Positions 1 through 7,284 are shown, counted from the first letter of the stretch. The stretch is DNA of 12,625 nucleotides from VRUG01 sp965372745 (GCA_965372745.1 CBDVDM010000039.1:1-12625); one strand, 5' to 3'. The notes: generated by a model from the sequence alone, not told the origin. Program-made: numbers and translations.

Positions 1-23
1 TCTGTAAAATCTGTAAAATCTGT
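1..23. repeat. Short tandem repeat, 9-base unit, at window edge
   Basis: The unit TCTGTAAAA occurs twice in full (1-9 and 10-18) and then partly (TCTGT at 19-23). The array touches the left edge, so its true length cannot be seen. It is non-coding and lies about 130 bases beyond the stop codon of the last minus-strand gene. It may be a small intergenic microsatellite; no function is visible. Confidence 0.6.
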
Positions 24-107
24 ATTCTGCAAACCGCCACAACGCTTTTATCGGCCAATCAGAGACTCGGCTTTACAAATTGAACCTAAATGTGGGAAAT
101 TGAGTGT

Positions 108-123
108 AAATTTGTACAAATTT
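108..123. repeat. Perfect 16-bp palindrome
   Basis: AAATTTGTACAAATTT equals its own reverse complement. Allowing a T:G wobble, it extends by one further G:C pair to 106-125. It lies 32 bases past the stop codon of the radical SAM gene in the direction of transcription. There is no loop and no following T-run, so it is a poor intrinsic terminator. A protein-binding operator for a gene outside the window, or chance in AT-rich DNA, are the alternatives. Confidence 0.5.
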
Positions 124-155
124 GCAGTTTCAATCCGATATGGCTGAATTCGCCT

Positions 156-1133
156 CTAATTTTGCACCGTAAAGAAAACAATTCCATCTTTTTCTTCGGA
201 ACCAATTACCCCCTGTTCCTGGAGATGACCTATATATTTCAATGCCTCATTTCTTACCATACCAAGCCCGGAGCATATATCATCCAATGAGCAAGGTCTG
301 CGTTTTAACATCGAAAGCACGCTCTCGATTTTACTGTCCAGGTCAAGGCCTGAAATTTGTTTTTGTTCGACGTGACCTTGAATGTATCTGCCGACCTGTT
401 TTGATGAAAAATCCGCTATAATCTCACACTTTGCCCCCAGCTCTTCTGCAACAGCCTCCAGCTTTTGCCTGTCTACCCTCTCGATACCCTTTTCAGTTGT
501 CGGCCTAACTGCCGTGTTAAGCTGAATCTTATCAGGACAAATACACTTTATAGTTTCCTTGATTTTGGCAATCTGCTCAATATCAGTATTAAAACCTTTG
601 ACCAAAAATACCTCAAGCCATATCTGTCCGCTAAATTCCTTTCTAAATGCTGTTAACCCATTAATTAAACCTTTTATACTCAGGGTCCCATGCGGACGAT
701 TGACTCTCCGGAAAGTCTGCTCGTCACCGGCATCCAAAGACGGCAGCACCACATCAGCCTTTGCACAATCCTCACGAACCGCTCTTTCTGTTAATAACGT
801 CCCGTTAGTCAAAACAGCAACAGGTATATCTGTGATTTTCTTTATCTGCTCGATAATCCGTCCTAAGTCAATATTCAAAGTCGGTTCGCCTGAACCACTG
901 ATAGTGATAAAATCAGTCTTTACACCTTCCGCCAATCTATCCTTCAGCTCATCCAGAACCGATTCAACATCAACATACTCCTTGCGCTCAACAGACAACT
1001 CAGTAGTTTTGCCAACCTGACAATAAACACAATCAAGTGTGCAAACCTTGTAAGGTACAATGTCAACCCCCAAACTAAGTCCTAACCTTCTCGAAGGCAC
1101 AGGGCCAAATATGTATTTCTTTTCTTTAACCAA
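156..1133 (-). CDS. Radical SAM protein with C-terminal winged helix (COG0731-like)
   Basis: The 325-residue product opens with FGPVPSRRLGLSLGVD (residues 9-24), characteristic of a radical SAM family often labelled COG0731, which is related to wyosine synthases. The cluster motif CTLDCVYC gives Cys31, Cys35 and Cys38 (CX3CX2C) for the [4Fe-4S] centre that cleaves S-adenosylmethionine. GSGEPTLN (80-87) is the SAM-binding glycine-rich strand, and LPSLDAGDEQTFRRVNRPH lies at about 130-148. Residues about 267-324 look like a winged helix (CSLDDICSGLGM, then YIGHLQEQGVI), which suggests nucleic-acid or partner binding. The start is TTG at 1131-1133, chosen because family members begin a few residues before the FGPVPS motif. 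It lies only five bases after the kdsA stop, so translational coupling is likely. The substrate is unknown; the wyosine label should not be read as function in a bacterium. Confidence 0.9.
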   Translation of the reverse strand: MVKEKKYIFGPVPSRRLGLSLGVDIVPYKVCTLDCVYCQVGKTTELSVERKEYVDVESVLDELKDRLAEGVKTDFITISGSGEPTLNIDLGRIIEQIKKITDIPVAVLTNGTLLTERAVREDCAKADVVLPSLDAGDEQTFRRVNRPHGTLSIKGLINGLTAFRKEFSGQIWLEVFLVKGFNTDIEQIAKIKETIKCICPDKIQLNTAVRPTTEKGIERVDRQKLEAVAEELGAKCEIIADFSSKQVGRYIQGHVEQKQISGLDLDSKIESVLSMLKRRPCSLDDICSGLGMVRNEALKYIGHLQEQGVIGSEEKDGIVFFTVQN

Positions 1134-1138
1134 GTTTG

Positions 1139-2002
1139 CTACCCACGTACGATTTGAAAAATCTGTTTACAAACCTTAATTAAATCCTCAACCCACCCTA
1201 TCGGCATGATACAGGCTGCGTCTGATTTGGCTTTTTCGGGCTCAGTATGAACTTCGATAAAAAGCCCGTTTGCACCTGCTGCAATCGCGGCTTTGGCTAA
1301 TACCGGCGCCATCTCCCGCTGACCGGCACTTGCATTACCAAGCCCGCCGGGCTGCTGAGTGCTGTGTGTCGCATCAAAAACTACCGGACAGCCCAGATTC
1401 TTCATTGCTTCAATCGCCGTCATATCATTAACAAGCCGATTATAGCCGAAAAACGTTCCACGCTCAGTCAGTATTATATTGTCATTATCACACTGACGAA
1501 TTTTCTCCACTACATTTTTCATCTCCGCCGGCGACATAAACTGACCTTTTTTAACATTGACCGCCCGGCCTGTTCTCGCACAGCTGCAAAGTAAATCTGT
1601 CTGCCTGCACAGAAACGCCGGCACCTGCAAACAATCAACAACTCCGGCAACAGCTTCAACCTGACCAGGTTCATGGACATCGGTCATGACCGGCAAGTTG
1701 GTTTGTTTGCGAACCTTTGCAAGAATTTCAAGTCCTTTTTCCATGCCTGGACCACGATAGCTGGATATGCTGCTGCGATTTGCCTTGTCAAAACTTGCCT
1801 TGAAAATAATTCCTATGTCAGTTTTGTTACTAATCTCGACCAATTTATTCGCAATATCAATACAGGTATCCTCACTCTCAATAACACAAGGCCCTGCTAT
1901 CACAAAAAAAGAGGCATCCACACCAATTTCAACAGGCCTTAACACCGCTGATAAACCGACTTTCGAGTCTCCTACACCAATTTTAAAGTTAGCTTTACTC
2001 AT
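1139..2002 (-). CDS. kdsA: 3-deoxy-D-manno-octulosonate 8-phosphate synthase
   Basis: This cytoplasmic enzyme condenses phosphoenolpyruvate with D-arabinose 5-phosphate to make KDO-8-phosphate, the precursor of the inner-core sugar of LPS. The 287-residue product matches the family throughout: AGPCVIES (36-43), FKASFDKANRSS (67-78), FLCRQTDLL (130-138), GRAVNVKKGQF (145-155), LTERGTFFGYNRLVNDM (178-194) and FDATHSTQQPGG (209-220). Cys39 sits in GPC, where metal-independent enzymes such as that of E. coli carry Asn. The other three metal ligands known from the Aquifex enzyme are also present as His213, Glu250 and Asp261. I therefore infer the metal-dependent class. The ATG is preceded by AAGGTAGGA (2011-2019) at eight bases. 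The gene follows the lipid kinase by 27 bases and is followed after five bases by the radical SAM gene. Confidence 0.96.
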   Translation of the reverse strand: MSKANFKIGVGDSKVGLSAVLRPVEIGVDASFFVIAGPCVIESEDTCIDIANKLVEISNKTDIGIIFKASFDKANRSSISSYRGPGMEKGLEILAKVRKQTNLPVMTDVHEPGQVEAVAGVVDCLQVPAFLCRQTDLLCSCARTGRAVNVKKGQFMSPAEMKNVVEKIRQCDNDNIILTERGTFFGYNRLVNDMTAIEAMKNLGCPVVFDATHSTQQPGGLGNASAGQREMAPVLAKAAIAAGANGLFIEVHTEPEKAKSDAACIMPIGWVEDLIKVCKQIFQIVRG

Positions 2003-2010
2003 ATTACAAA

Positions 2011-2019
2011 TCCTACCTT
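2011..2019 (-). promoter_or_regulatory. Ribosome binding site of kdsA
   Basis: On the minus strand the bases read AAGGTAGGA, eight bases before the ATG at 2000-2002. It fixes the start that gives about 30 residues ahead of the conserved FFVIAGPC strand. Confidence 0.7.
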
Positions 2020-2029
2020 AAATTGTTTT

Positions 2030-2983
2030 TTAGCCAAGTGCCCTGATTATTCGTGTGCGCAAACCAGCAGGTTTAGCTCCTTCAGGAACCAGTACATTTA
2101 CCGCCTGTGGTATTATTTTAATCTCGACCGGAAGCGCCGGGCCTGGGTCACCGTCAATTTCCGTTTGTATTGCCTTGCTGTCTGAACTTATTTTAATGTG
2201 TTTACCCTGCTGATAAATGACATCCTTACAAGTTGAATGTTTCTTTATAATTGTCATCAACGAATGCTTTACCAGATGAAGTTGAGAAGCACACTTATAA
2301 ATACAGATATCCAACAGTCCGTCCCCAAAATCAGCCTGATGTAATATCTCAAGTCCTACCGCATATCTCGAAATATTACCGACAAAAACCAGCCCTCGCC
2401 CGTTGAAAATCTCATCATCGTCAACTACAACTCGCATCGGTTCGAATTTGTACGTCCAGAAAGTGCGCCAAATAGGCCAGACATAATCGAGATGGCTTAT
2501 ATGTCCCTGTCGCTGCTTGCTTACACGCCTTACTATTTCACCGTCAAAACCAAAACCGGTTATAGAAGTAAAGCATCTGTTGTCTATAATACCCAAATCC
2601 AAAGGCCGAATGAAACCTGCCTCGAATGTCTTTATTATAGTCCTTAACTTTTCATCAAAACCCAATTCATTCGCCAGCAGATTTTCCGTTCCACACGGAA
2701 CTATCAGCAACGATTTGTCACTTCCCTCCAGTCCATGAGCAACTTCCCGAATAGTACCATCCCCGCCTGCAGCAATTACCATTGCACATTTGTAATCCAC
2801 CGCAGCATCAGTCGCCAACCTGCGGGCATCTTCCAATGACCTTGTTAGATTGACCCTGACATCAAAGCCCCGCTTAACAAGATAATTTTCAAACTGACGG
2901 CTGACAATATTACCGCTGCTTGCCCCGGACTTGGGATTTTCGATATAAGTAATATAACCATCTTCAGGTTTCATAAATACCAT
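2030..2983 (-). CDS. Diacylglycerol kinase-family lipid kinase (YegS/DgkB type)
   Basis: This is an ATP-dependent lipid kinase of the DAGK catalytic fold, which phosphorylates diacylglycerol or a related membrane lipid at the inner membrane surface. The 317-residue length is normal for the bacterial branch. Visible motifs are NPKSG (16-20), the nucleotide-binding GGDGTIREVAHGL (73-85), PCGTENLLANELG (96-108), PLDLG (127-131), the C-lobe strand DFGDGLLDICIY (218-229) and EIDGDP (275-280). Two details differ from the commonest forms: GTEN-LLA replaces GTGNDFA, and DGD replaces the usual DGE near the C terminus. The first ATG is 13 bases after the CYTH gene; another ATG lies three codons in (2972-2974), and no clear ribosome binding site separates them. 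The exact lipid substrate cannot be told. Some homologues act on sphingoid or other lipids. Confidence 0.88.
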   Translation of the reverse strand: MVFMKPEDGYITYIENPKSGASSGNIVSRQFENYLVKRGFDVRVNLTRSLEDARRLATDAAVDYKCAMVIAAGGDGTIREVAHGLEGSDKSLLIVPCGTENLLANELGFDEKLRTIIKTFEAGFIRPLDLGIIDNRCFTSITGFGFDGEIVRRVSKQRQGHISHLDYVWPIWRTFWTYKFEPMRVVVDDDEIFNGRGLVFVGNISRYAVGLEILHQADFGDGLLDICIYKCASQLHLVKHSLMTIIKKHSTCKDVIYQQGKHIKISSDSKAIQTEIDGDPGPALPVEIKIIPQAVNVLVPEGAKPAGLRTRIIRALG

Positions 2984-2996
2984 CCCAACGCCAGTC

Positions 2997-3530
2997 TCAA
3001 GCTTCCCGTTGAAGTTTTTTTCTAACCATCTTAGAGTAACTCTCTACAATATGAGGCAACTCTTCCAACATTAAACGTTTTTGAACCTCTTCTATTTTCT
3101 CCTCATCAGGTCCTTCTATTTCCACGAATTGGCCTAATAAAGTCACTTCGTCAAGACAAACCTCACAACCGTTAAGTTTCCAGACGGCTCTTTCTTTCTC
3201 AACTGTTACAAGCTTCTCAAATCCAACTGCCAGGATAATCTTCTCGGCTGAAAGTGCATCGCCAACTTCAACTTCTATCTCCTGCCTTTTTTTGAATTCG
3301 TGTTTTTCCCTTTTGCCTTTGTAGGTTAGAATTGCTTTTTGATTTTCGCCGACAATTTCGCGACGCAGCCTAAGCCCCCTGTCAGATTTTCTTAGAATCT
3401 GTTCCGGAAAATCAAAATAATCGTCTGTCTGCTTCAATTGGGCTACAAATTGTGCACCTGCACTTGATAGCCTATTCGCTACCTCGTCTAATGAATCTAC
3501 TTTCAGCTTTGCTTCGATTTCTATATTCAT
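2997..3530 (-). CDS. CYTH-domain phosphohydrolase (class IV adenylate cyclase-like)
   Basis: The 177-residue protein is a single CYTH tunnel-fold domain. It starts with the signature ExExK (Glu4, Glu6, Lys8 in EIEAKLK). The charged strands that line the tunnel follow: DDYFDFP (36-42), RGLRLRRE (51-58), LTYKGKREKHEF (68-79), QEIEVEV (83-89), CLDEVTLLGQFVEIEG (125-140). CYTH enzymes use a divalent metal to hydrolyse tripolyphosphate, thiamine triphosphate or nucleoside triphosphates. A few (CyaB) make cAMP. The sequence does not separate these; inorganic triphosphatase is the most common activity. The ATG at 3528-3530 follows the leuS stop by 19 bases, and there is no purine-rich Shine-Dalgarno sequence in that gap, so translation probably depends on coupling to leuS or on another mechanism. 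Confidence 0.88.
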   Translation of the reverse strand: MNIEIEAKLKVDSLDEVANRLSSAGAQFVAQLKQTDDYFDFPEQILRKSDRGLRLRREIVGENQKAILTYKGKREKHEFKKRQEIEVEVGDALSAEKIILAVGFEKLVTVEKERAVWKLNGCEVCLDEVTLLGQFVEIEGPDEEKIEEVQKRLMLEELPHIVESYSKMVRKKLQREA

Positions 3531-3549
3531 TTAGTAACAATAAATAATA

Positions 3550-6108
3550 TTAAACAACAATATTTACCAGCCTGGACTTGATAACAATAATCTTCTTCGG
3601 CTGCCTGCCATTCATAGCCGCTATCACTTTTTCACTGGCAAGTGCCTTTTCTTTTATCTGCTCTTCGTCGGTATCGGCAGCTACAACTATTCTATCCTTT
3701 ATCTTGCCAAGCACCTGCACAGCTAATTCAATTTCTTTTTCTTTGACAAGCCGGCTGTCATATTCAGGCCATGATTCATAAGCAAGAGTTTTGTTATGTC
3801 CCAGCTTTTCCCAGATATCCTCCGCAATGTGAGGGGCAAACGGAGCAAGAATCTGTGCGAATTTTTCAACAACTGCTATAGGCCTGACCGGTTGTTTACT
3901 CAGATGATTTATAAAAATCATCATAGCGCTTATCGCTGTATTAAACCTGAAACCTTCGATATCGTCTCCAACTTTTTTAATGGTCTGATGTAACAAGCGA
4001 GTAGTTTCTTCATCGGCCTGTGTCTGCTGAACCGCAGAATCGAGCTTACCGGTTTCTTCATCGACTGTCATCTTCCAGGCCTTTTGGAGAAAACGATGCA
4101 CCCCTTCCACGCCCTGCATACTCCAGGGTTTTGCCGCTTCAAGCGGCCCCATAAACATTTCGTAAAGCCTCATCGAATCGGCACCGTAATCAATTATAAC
4201 CTTATCGGGATTGACAACATTGCCGCGGGACTTGCTCATCTTCTGGCCGTCCCCACCTAAAATCATTCCCTGATTGATAAGCTTCTTGAACGGCTCTTTG
4301 GTGCTTACATAGCCAAGGTCATAAAGAACCTTGTGCCAGAACCTCGAATACAAAAGATGGAGCACGGCATGTTCGGCACCGCCGATATACAAATCAACGT
4401 TCATCCAGTACTTCTCTTTTTCTGTATCCCAGCCCTTTTCGTTGTTATCAGGGTCAATATACCGCAGATAATACCAGCAACTGCCCGCCCATTGGGGCAT
4501 TGTATTGGTCTCACGTCGGGCTTTCGTACCGTCATTTAGCGTCACTGTCAGCCAGTCTTTGGCATTGGACAACGGCGGTTCTCCCGAACCGGAAGGTTTA
4601 TAATTATCAACTTCAGGCAATTGCAGGGGCAGTTCATCTTCCGATATCGCAATTACTCTTCCGTCCTCTCTGTGCAAAAGCGGGAAAGGCTCGCCCCAAT
4701 ATCGCTGTCTGCTGAAAAGCCAGTCACGTAATTTATAATTAACAGCTTCCTTGCCTAAGTCCCTCCCTTCTAACCAAGCAGCAATTTTTTCCTTAAATTC
4801 AGCCGTCGACAAGCCATTAAATTGCCCGCTGTTAATCGCCATGCCGTCACCTGTAAAGCAAAGCTCACCTTTCTTAACCAGCTCCTGCTGCTCAGTATCA
4901 GAAGGCTCAACTACCTGAATAATTTCCAGCCCGAATTTCTTTGCAAATTCAAAGTCACGAACGTCATGTGCAGGTACGGCCATAATCGCACCGGTACCAT
5001 AGCTTATTAAAACATAGTCACTTATCCAGATTGGAATCTTTTCATTATTAACAGGGTTTATTGCATAAGCACCTGTAAAGGCGCCGGTTTTTTCTTTGGC
5101 AAGGTCGGTCCTGTCCATATCACTTTTGCGGGCAGTATCCTGACGGTATTTTGTTACCTCTTCAATTTTATCACCGGTGGTAATTTTATCCACGAGCGGA
5201 TGCTCGGGCGCCATAACCATATAGGTTGCGCCGAATAATGTGTCAGGCCTGGTCGTGAAGACCAGTATGTCCTCATCAAAACCGTCGACTTTGAAAACAA
5301 CCTCAGCACCGATACTCTTACCGACCCAGTCGATTTGCAGCTTCTTTATCGATTCAGGCCAATCAACATCAGCCAAATCATCAATCAACCTGTCGGCGTA
5401 TTTCGTTATACGCAGCATCCATTGACGCATCGGTTTTCTAATTACCGGATGTTGGCCTCTTTCACTTACCCCACCTATCACCTCTTCGTTTGCCAGAACC
5501 GTTCCCAATTCAGGGCACCAGTTCACTGCAACTTCAGCTTCGTATGCGAGCCGGTGAGCATCAATATATTCCTGCTTTTGGTTTTCACTCAGGCCATCCG
5601 GTATAATAAGTCCATCTATCGGTTTTGCCTTCTGCTCGGTCTCGTCGAAATAAGAGTTAAACAATTTCAGGAAAATCCACTGCGTCCACTTATAGTAATT
5701 CGGGTCAGTCGTATTTACTTCCCTGTCCCAGTCATAGCTGAACCCCAGTGATTTAATCTGCCTGCGCATATTGTCAACATTGCTGCAGGTAGTATCAGCC
5801 GGATGCGTACCTGTCTGCACGGCGTACTGCTCTGCCGGTAATCCAAAGGCATCCCAGCCCATCGGATGCAAAACATTGAACCCCTTTGCACGTTTATAAC
5901 GTGCGACTATGTCACTGGCGGTATATCCTTCCGGGTGGCCAACATGCAGACCCTGCCCGCTCGGATAAGGAAACATATCCAAAACATAATATTTAGGCCT
6001 AGAATTATCGCAATCGACAGCTTTAAACGTTTTATTTTCTTCCCAATACCGCTGCCATTTCTTCTCTATCGAGTTGAAATCATAACCAGCTGTTTTCTTC
6101 TCACTCAT
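3550..6108 (-). CDS. leuS: Leucyl-tRNA synthetase
   Basis: LeuRS charges tRNA-Leu with leucine in the cytoplasm. The 852-residue length is typical of bacterial class I LeuRS. The HIGH-type signature is HVGH (55-58), within a stretch from MFPYPSGQGLHVGH to GYTASDI. The KMSKS loop is at 623-627, followed by RGN. The CP1 editing domain carries the threonine-rich TTRPDT (285-290) and GTGAIMAVPAHD (371-382), whose Asp382 corresponds to the aspartate that anchors the amino group of misacylated leucine analogues. Proofreading therefore looks intact. WCPELGTVLANEEV (197-210) marks the connective region. Residues about 158-190 form an insertion (DGLIIPDGLSENQKQ and flanks) absent from the E. coli enzyme; I recall similar ones in Planctomycetes and Bacteroidetes. 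The ATG has a strong ribosome binding site. It is the first gene of the left-hand run. Confidence 0.98.
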   Translation of the reverse strand: MSEKKTAGYDFNSIEKKWQRYWEENKTFKAVDCDNSRPKYYVLDMFPYPSGQGLHVGHPEGYTASDIVARYKRAKGFNVLHPMGWDAFGLPAEQYAVQTGTHPADTTCSNVDNMRRQIKSLGFSYDWDREVNTTDPNYYKWTQWIFLKLFNSYFDETEQKAKPIDGLIIPDGLSENQKQEYIDAHRLAYEAEVAVNWCPELGTVLANEEVIGGVSERGQHPVIRKPMRQWMLRITKYADRLIDDLADVDWPESIKKLQIDWVGKSIGAEVVFKVDGFDEDILVFTTRPDTLFGATYMVMAPEHPLVDKITTGDKIEEVTKYRQDTARKSDMDRTDLAKEKTGAFTGAYAINPVNNEKIPIWISDYVLISYGTGAIMAVPAHDVRDFEFAKKFGLEIIQVVEPSDTEQQELVKKGELCFTGDGMAINSGQFNGLSTAEFKEKIAAWLEGRDLGKEAVNYKLRDWLFSRQRYWGEPFPLLHREDGRVIAISEDELPLQLPEVDNYKPSGSGEPPLSNAKDWLTVTLNDGTKARRETNTMPQWAGSCWYYLRYIDPDNNEKGWDTEKEKYWMNVDLYIGGAEHAVLHLLYSRFWHKVLYDLGYVSTKEPFKKLINQGMILGGDGQKMSKSRGNVVNPDKVIIDYGADSMRLYEMFMGPLEAAKPWSMQGVEGVHRFLQKAWKMTVDEETGKLDSAVQQTQADEETTRLLHQTIKKVGDDIEGFRFNTAISAMMIFINHLSKQPVRPIAVVEKFAQILAPFAPHIAEDIWEKLGHNKTLAYESWPEYDSRLVKEKEIELAVQVLGKIKDRIVVAADTDEEQIKEKALASEKVIAAMNGRQPKKIIVIKSRLVNIVV

Positions 6109-6118
6109 CTGTCCAAAA

Positions 6119-6124
6119 CTCCTT
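6119..6124 (-). promoter_or_regulatory. Ribosome binding site of leuS
   Basis: AAGGAG on the minus strand, ten bases before the leuS ATG at 6106-6108. It is the strongest Shine-Dalgarno sequence I found in the window and confirms the start. Confidence 0.75.
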
Positions 6125-6144
6125 CGGTCGGCTCTAACGGTCTG

Positions 6145-6237
6145 TTAACTATGATTTTGCGAGTCAAAACCTGCGGTGAAACCGCAGGCTAAATATAGGC
6201 ATCTTAAAATCCGGTTTAGCAATAAAGCTGCTGCCAT
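6145..6237 (-). other. Possible leucine-rich leader reading frame ahead of leuS
   Basis: A 30-codon frame runs from ATG (6235-6237) to TAA. Six of its first sixteen codons are leucine (codons 5, 6, 7, 11, 14, 16: TTA, TTG, CTA, TTA, CTA, TTA). The last of them ends two bases before the hairpin at 6170-6188, and the frame continues through the hairpin. This resembles the layout of an amino-acid attenuator in front of a leucine-related gene. Against it: there is no Shine-Dalgarno sequence, the frame reads through the hairpin instead of stopping before it, and TTA is frequent by chance in AT-rich DNA. No antiterminator arm is obvious. Confidence 0.25.
6166..6188 (-). terminator. Probable intrinsic terminator between glycosyltransferase operon and leuS
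   Basis: On the minus strand CCTGCGGT (6188-6181), loop TTC and ACCGCAGG (6177-6170) form a perfect 8-bp GC-rich stem, followed at once by TTTT (6169-6166). It lies about 140 bases after the stop of the last glycosyltransferase and about 60 bases before the leuS ATG. The T-run is short. The simplest reading is the end of the upstream operon. If the promoter candidate at 6249-6277 is real, the hairpin would instead sit in the leuS leader and could act as an attenuator. Confidence 0.6.
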
Positions 6238-6248
6238 TTTAGCTAAAC

Positions 6249-6277
6249 ATGATAAACCGCTAACACAGAATTGGCAA
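6249..6277 (-). promoter_or_regulatory. Candidate sigma70-type promoter for leuS
   Basis: On the minus strand TTGCCA (6277-6272) and TATCAT (6254-6249) are separated by exactly 17 bases, each one mismatch from the TTGACA and TATAAT consensus. The predicted transcription start is near 6242, giving a leader of about 130 bases before leuS. Two 7-bp complementary arms (6212-6218 with 6253-6259; 6214-6220 with 6242-6248) overlap the -10 and start region and could be an operator. This is a consensus match only; promoter rules in the likely host phylum are poorly known. Confidence 0.35.
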
Positions 6278-6278
6278 G

Positions 6279-6299
6279 GGCTTAATTTGGTTTTAAGCC
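6279..6299. repeat. Inverted repeat just upstream of the promoter candidate
   Basis: GGCTTAA (6279-6285) and TTAAGCC (6293-6299) are perfect complements around a 7-base spacer. No T-run follows on either strand, so it is a weak terminator candidate. It ends one base from the -35 box of the promoter candidate. It may be an operator, or a stabilising 3' hairpin for the glycosyltransferase mRNA, whose stop codon is 29 bases away. Confidence 0.4.
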
Positions 6300-6327
6300 G
6301 ACTGCAATAAAGGCTGGAACAACAACA

Positions 6328-7284
6328 CTAACCCTCAGACTCAAAAAAAACCTTCCAGAACTTCAATACACTTTCCTTTTCAAGCTCAGGCGTAAACCCT
6401 GCCGCTGTCGAAAGGGCATTTTGCCGAATAGTTTTTAGGCAAGGGTCATTACTTCTAACCTTTTCTACCAACTCGGCAAGTTTTTTACTTAAGTCAACAA
6501 TATTCATACTCTCGATGAGTACAAAATTCTGTTTTTCGCCCGAGTCAATAATAAAATCCTTGCCGCCTACCCCGTCAAAACCTATACACAAACAACCGCA
6601 AGCCATAGCCTCCAGGATAGGACGAGGAAATCCTTCCAATACCGAAGTGGTTAAATATATCTTCGACTCACTGAGTATCTGTGCATACTCTTCCATATCA
6701 AGGTTCTCAATGGCTGCAAAATCTATTTTATGTGAAGATGTGTCCCTTGATTTTACTATCTTTTCTATCACCGTAGAAAGCATATCTTTTCTTTTTAGAT
6801 AAGCAATCCGGTCACGTTTTATGTCAGGGTTATATTTGAATAAATCATGGTCGATAGATGAACCGATAACATGAACATTCTCAATGTTCATGCTCCAGCG
6901 GATAAACTCCGCCATATTCTCGTTGTTAGCCATGACCCAGTTTATCCCGTAATCTTTCCAGTTCTCTCCCTGCGGCATAGACTTAAAGATATAAGCAAAA
7001 CTAAGTGATATAATTACTCTTTTGCCGGAAAACGGCAGAAGCTTTTTCATAACAGCAGGGGAACTCTCCGGAATTACAATCACATCATCAGGACCAAAAC
7101 GATGTGAGTCAGCATCATACACTATCGGCACATCATTCTCGAACCAGCAAAGCTTAAAGTCCTTATTAGTGTGCATAATATAGGCATCAAAACCGCCCTC
7201 ACGCAATATCTCCACATGAGCGTAAAGCCTTTTTATCCCGCCTGACGGGAAACTACAGTCCGGACATAAATAAAATATTCGCAT
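6328..7284 (-). CDS. Glycosyltransferase, GT4-like (GT-B fold)
   Basis: This 318-residue protein probably transfers a sugar from a nucleotide-sugar donor, retaining the anomeric configuration. The N lobe begins with a short strand (MRIFYLC) and the glycine-containing PSGGIKRLYAHVEIL (13-27), a pattern common in acceptor-side domains of GT4 enzymes. The C lobe holds the EX7E element EGFPRPILE (Glu217 to Glu225), followed by AMACGCLCIGFDGVGGKDFI (226-245), the usual donor-binding stretch. It is shorter than the typical 350-400 residues, the missing part being near the start of the C lobe. No signal peptide or membrane segment is visible. The start ATG has AAGG five bases upstream. It is the last gene of the glycosyltransferase run, and the terminator at 6166-6188 follows it. 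Donor and acceptor are unknown. Confidence 0.8.
   Translation of the reverse strand: MRIFYLCPDCSFPSGGIKRLYAHVEILREGGFDAYIMHTNKDFKLCWFENDVPIVYDADSHRFGPDDVIVIPESSPAVMKKLLPFSGKRVIISLSFAYIFKSMPQGENWKDYGINWVMANNENMAEFIRWSMNIENVHVIGSSIDHDLFKYNPDIKRDRIAYLKRKDMLSTVIEKIVKSRDTSSHKIDFAAIENLDMEEYAQILSESKIYLTTSVLEGFPRPILEAMACGCLCIGFDGVGGKDFIIDSGEKQNFVLIESMNIVDLSKKLAELVEKVRSNDPCLKTIRQNALSTAAGFTPELEKESVLKFWKVFFESEG

Noticed and set aside
90..290. Plus-strand frame of 66 codons at the left end
   Set aside because: It overlaps the 3' end of the radical SAM gene antisense, has no ribosome binding site and shows no domain.
559..1020. Plus-strand open frame of 153 codons
   Set aside because: It is the antisense shadow of the radical SAM gene, with no recognisable domain; the same holds for the plus-strand frames at 5335-5751, 5866-6192 (mostly), 9337-9684 and 9452-9934.
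6109..6240. T-box riboswitch ahead of leuS
   Set aside because: No T-box consensus (AGGGTGG-type) or specifier stem is visible, and the leader is too short; the GCGGTTTCACCGC hairpin only superficially recalls the antiterminator.
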